Assembly (NCBI RefSeq): GCF_002150805.1
Contig: NZ_MTBA01000004.1
Location: 806,001-870,000, forward strand
Reading direction: 5' to 3'
Source of the DNA: Oceanospirillum sanctuarii
GTDB taxonomy: Bacteria > Pseudomonadota > Gammaproteobacteria > Pseudomonadales > Halomonadaceae
Length of the DNA stretch: 64,000 bases
In this document: one piece after another, positions 63,780 through 64,000 of the stretch
Position numbering within the stretch: the stretch's first letter is position 1
Layout: every line of letters begins with the position of its first letter
Notes under the pieces: model-generated
Databases searched by the model: none
What the model was told of the DNA's origin: nothing
What the model saw: only the letters and a program-made list of their open reading frames with translations
Made by a program: the position numbers and the translations under genes

Positions 63780-64000
63780 TTACCAATTGCCTAGCTCAGG
63801 ATTACCGGCATAGTAAGACATCAGACGCTCGTAACGACGCTCAACCAGCTGCTCTTTGCTCAGACCACTCAGGCGATCCAGAGTTTCCAGCAGTTGCAGT
63901 TTCAGATCTGCCGCGACTTTCTCTGCGTTACGGTGCGCACCGCCCAGAGGCTCTTCAATCAGGCGATCAACCAGACCCAGCTCGTGCAGACGACCCGCAG
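63780..64000 (-). CDS. accA: Acetyl-CoA carboxylase carboxyltransferase subunit alpha, 3' part
   Basis: Partial: the gene runs off the right edge, and only about 73 C-terminal codons are present. The frame reads [20 protein letters not shown], then [34 protein letters not shown] and ends [12 protein letters not shown] with TAA at 63780-63782. This is the standard AccA C-terminus (E. coli ends RYQRLMSYG), slightly extended. AccA transfers the carboxyl group from biotin to acetyl-CoA in fatty acid synthesis. Confidence 0.93.
   Translation of the reverse strand, partial: AGRLHELGLVDRLIEEPLGGAHRNAEKVAADLKLQLLETLDRLSGLSKEQLVERRYERLMSYYAGNPELGNW

Overview
The window looks like chromosomal DNA of a motile marine gammaproteobacterium of the Oceanospirillales type. 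The basis is gene content and order: accA-tilS-pyrG-kdsA-eno-ftsB-ispD-ispF-truD-surE-pcm-...-rpoS, a flagellar flg operon followed by tandem flagellins, and beta-oxidation type enzymes. I cannot fix genus or species from the sequence alone. No tRNA, rRNA or CRISPR array was recognised.

Layout. 1-1822: wreckage of IS481- and IS256-family transposase genes. 1860-28214 (minus strand): a flagellar cluster, read from high to low coordinate as flgB-flgC-flgD-flgE, flgF-flgG-flgH-flgI-flgJ-flgK-flgL, four flagellin genes, flaG, fliD, fliS, a Maf-type flagellin glycosyltransferase and a FliT-like small protein. The flagellin array is split 2+2 by about 3.6 kb of nested mobile DNA (9841 to about 13430). 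That stretch holds the domain V/VI end of a class C group II intron, two IS3-family elements, a truncated IS21 and a truncated IS110. 28410-29989: a divergent sulfotransferase / APS kinase (cysC) pair. 29984-36178: acyl-CoA dehydrogenase, short-chain dehydrogenase, acyl-CoA synthetase, TetR regulator and divergent thiolase. 36298-40047: a transmembrane chemoreceptor, a small soluble protein with a degenerate chemoreceptor hairpin-tip motif, and a metallo-beta-lactamase-fold protein resembling the oxygen-sensing diiron protein ODP. 40379-50304: aminotransferase, two large c-di-GMP proteins, two small ORFs downstream of an FNR/Anr-type box, a DsbA/FrnE-like protein, rsmE, hemH and a DUF6482-like protein. 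50575-64000: rpoS, a DUF368 membrane protein where nlpD would be expected, then pcm, surE, truD, ispF, ispD, ftsB, eno, kdsA, pyrG, tilS and the 3' end of accA.

How it works together. The flg operon builds rod, hook, rings and hook-filament junction. The flagellins with FliD, FliS and FlaG build the filament. The Maf protein probably glycosylates flagellin, and the neighbouring PAPS-producing kinase plus sulfotransferase suggest a surface or flagellar sulfation step (inference). The chemoreceptor/ODP locus would feed iron- or oxygen-dependent signals into chemotaxis (inference). The two EAL/GGDEF proteins would set c-di-GMP levels.

Most notable: the ODP plus mini-chemoreceptor pair, the sulfotransferase/cysC pair beside the flagellar operon, the group II intron relic at a flagellin terminator, and a 7-copy hexanucleotide repeat in a flagellin promoter region.
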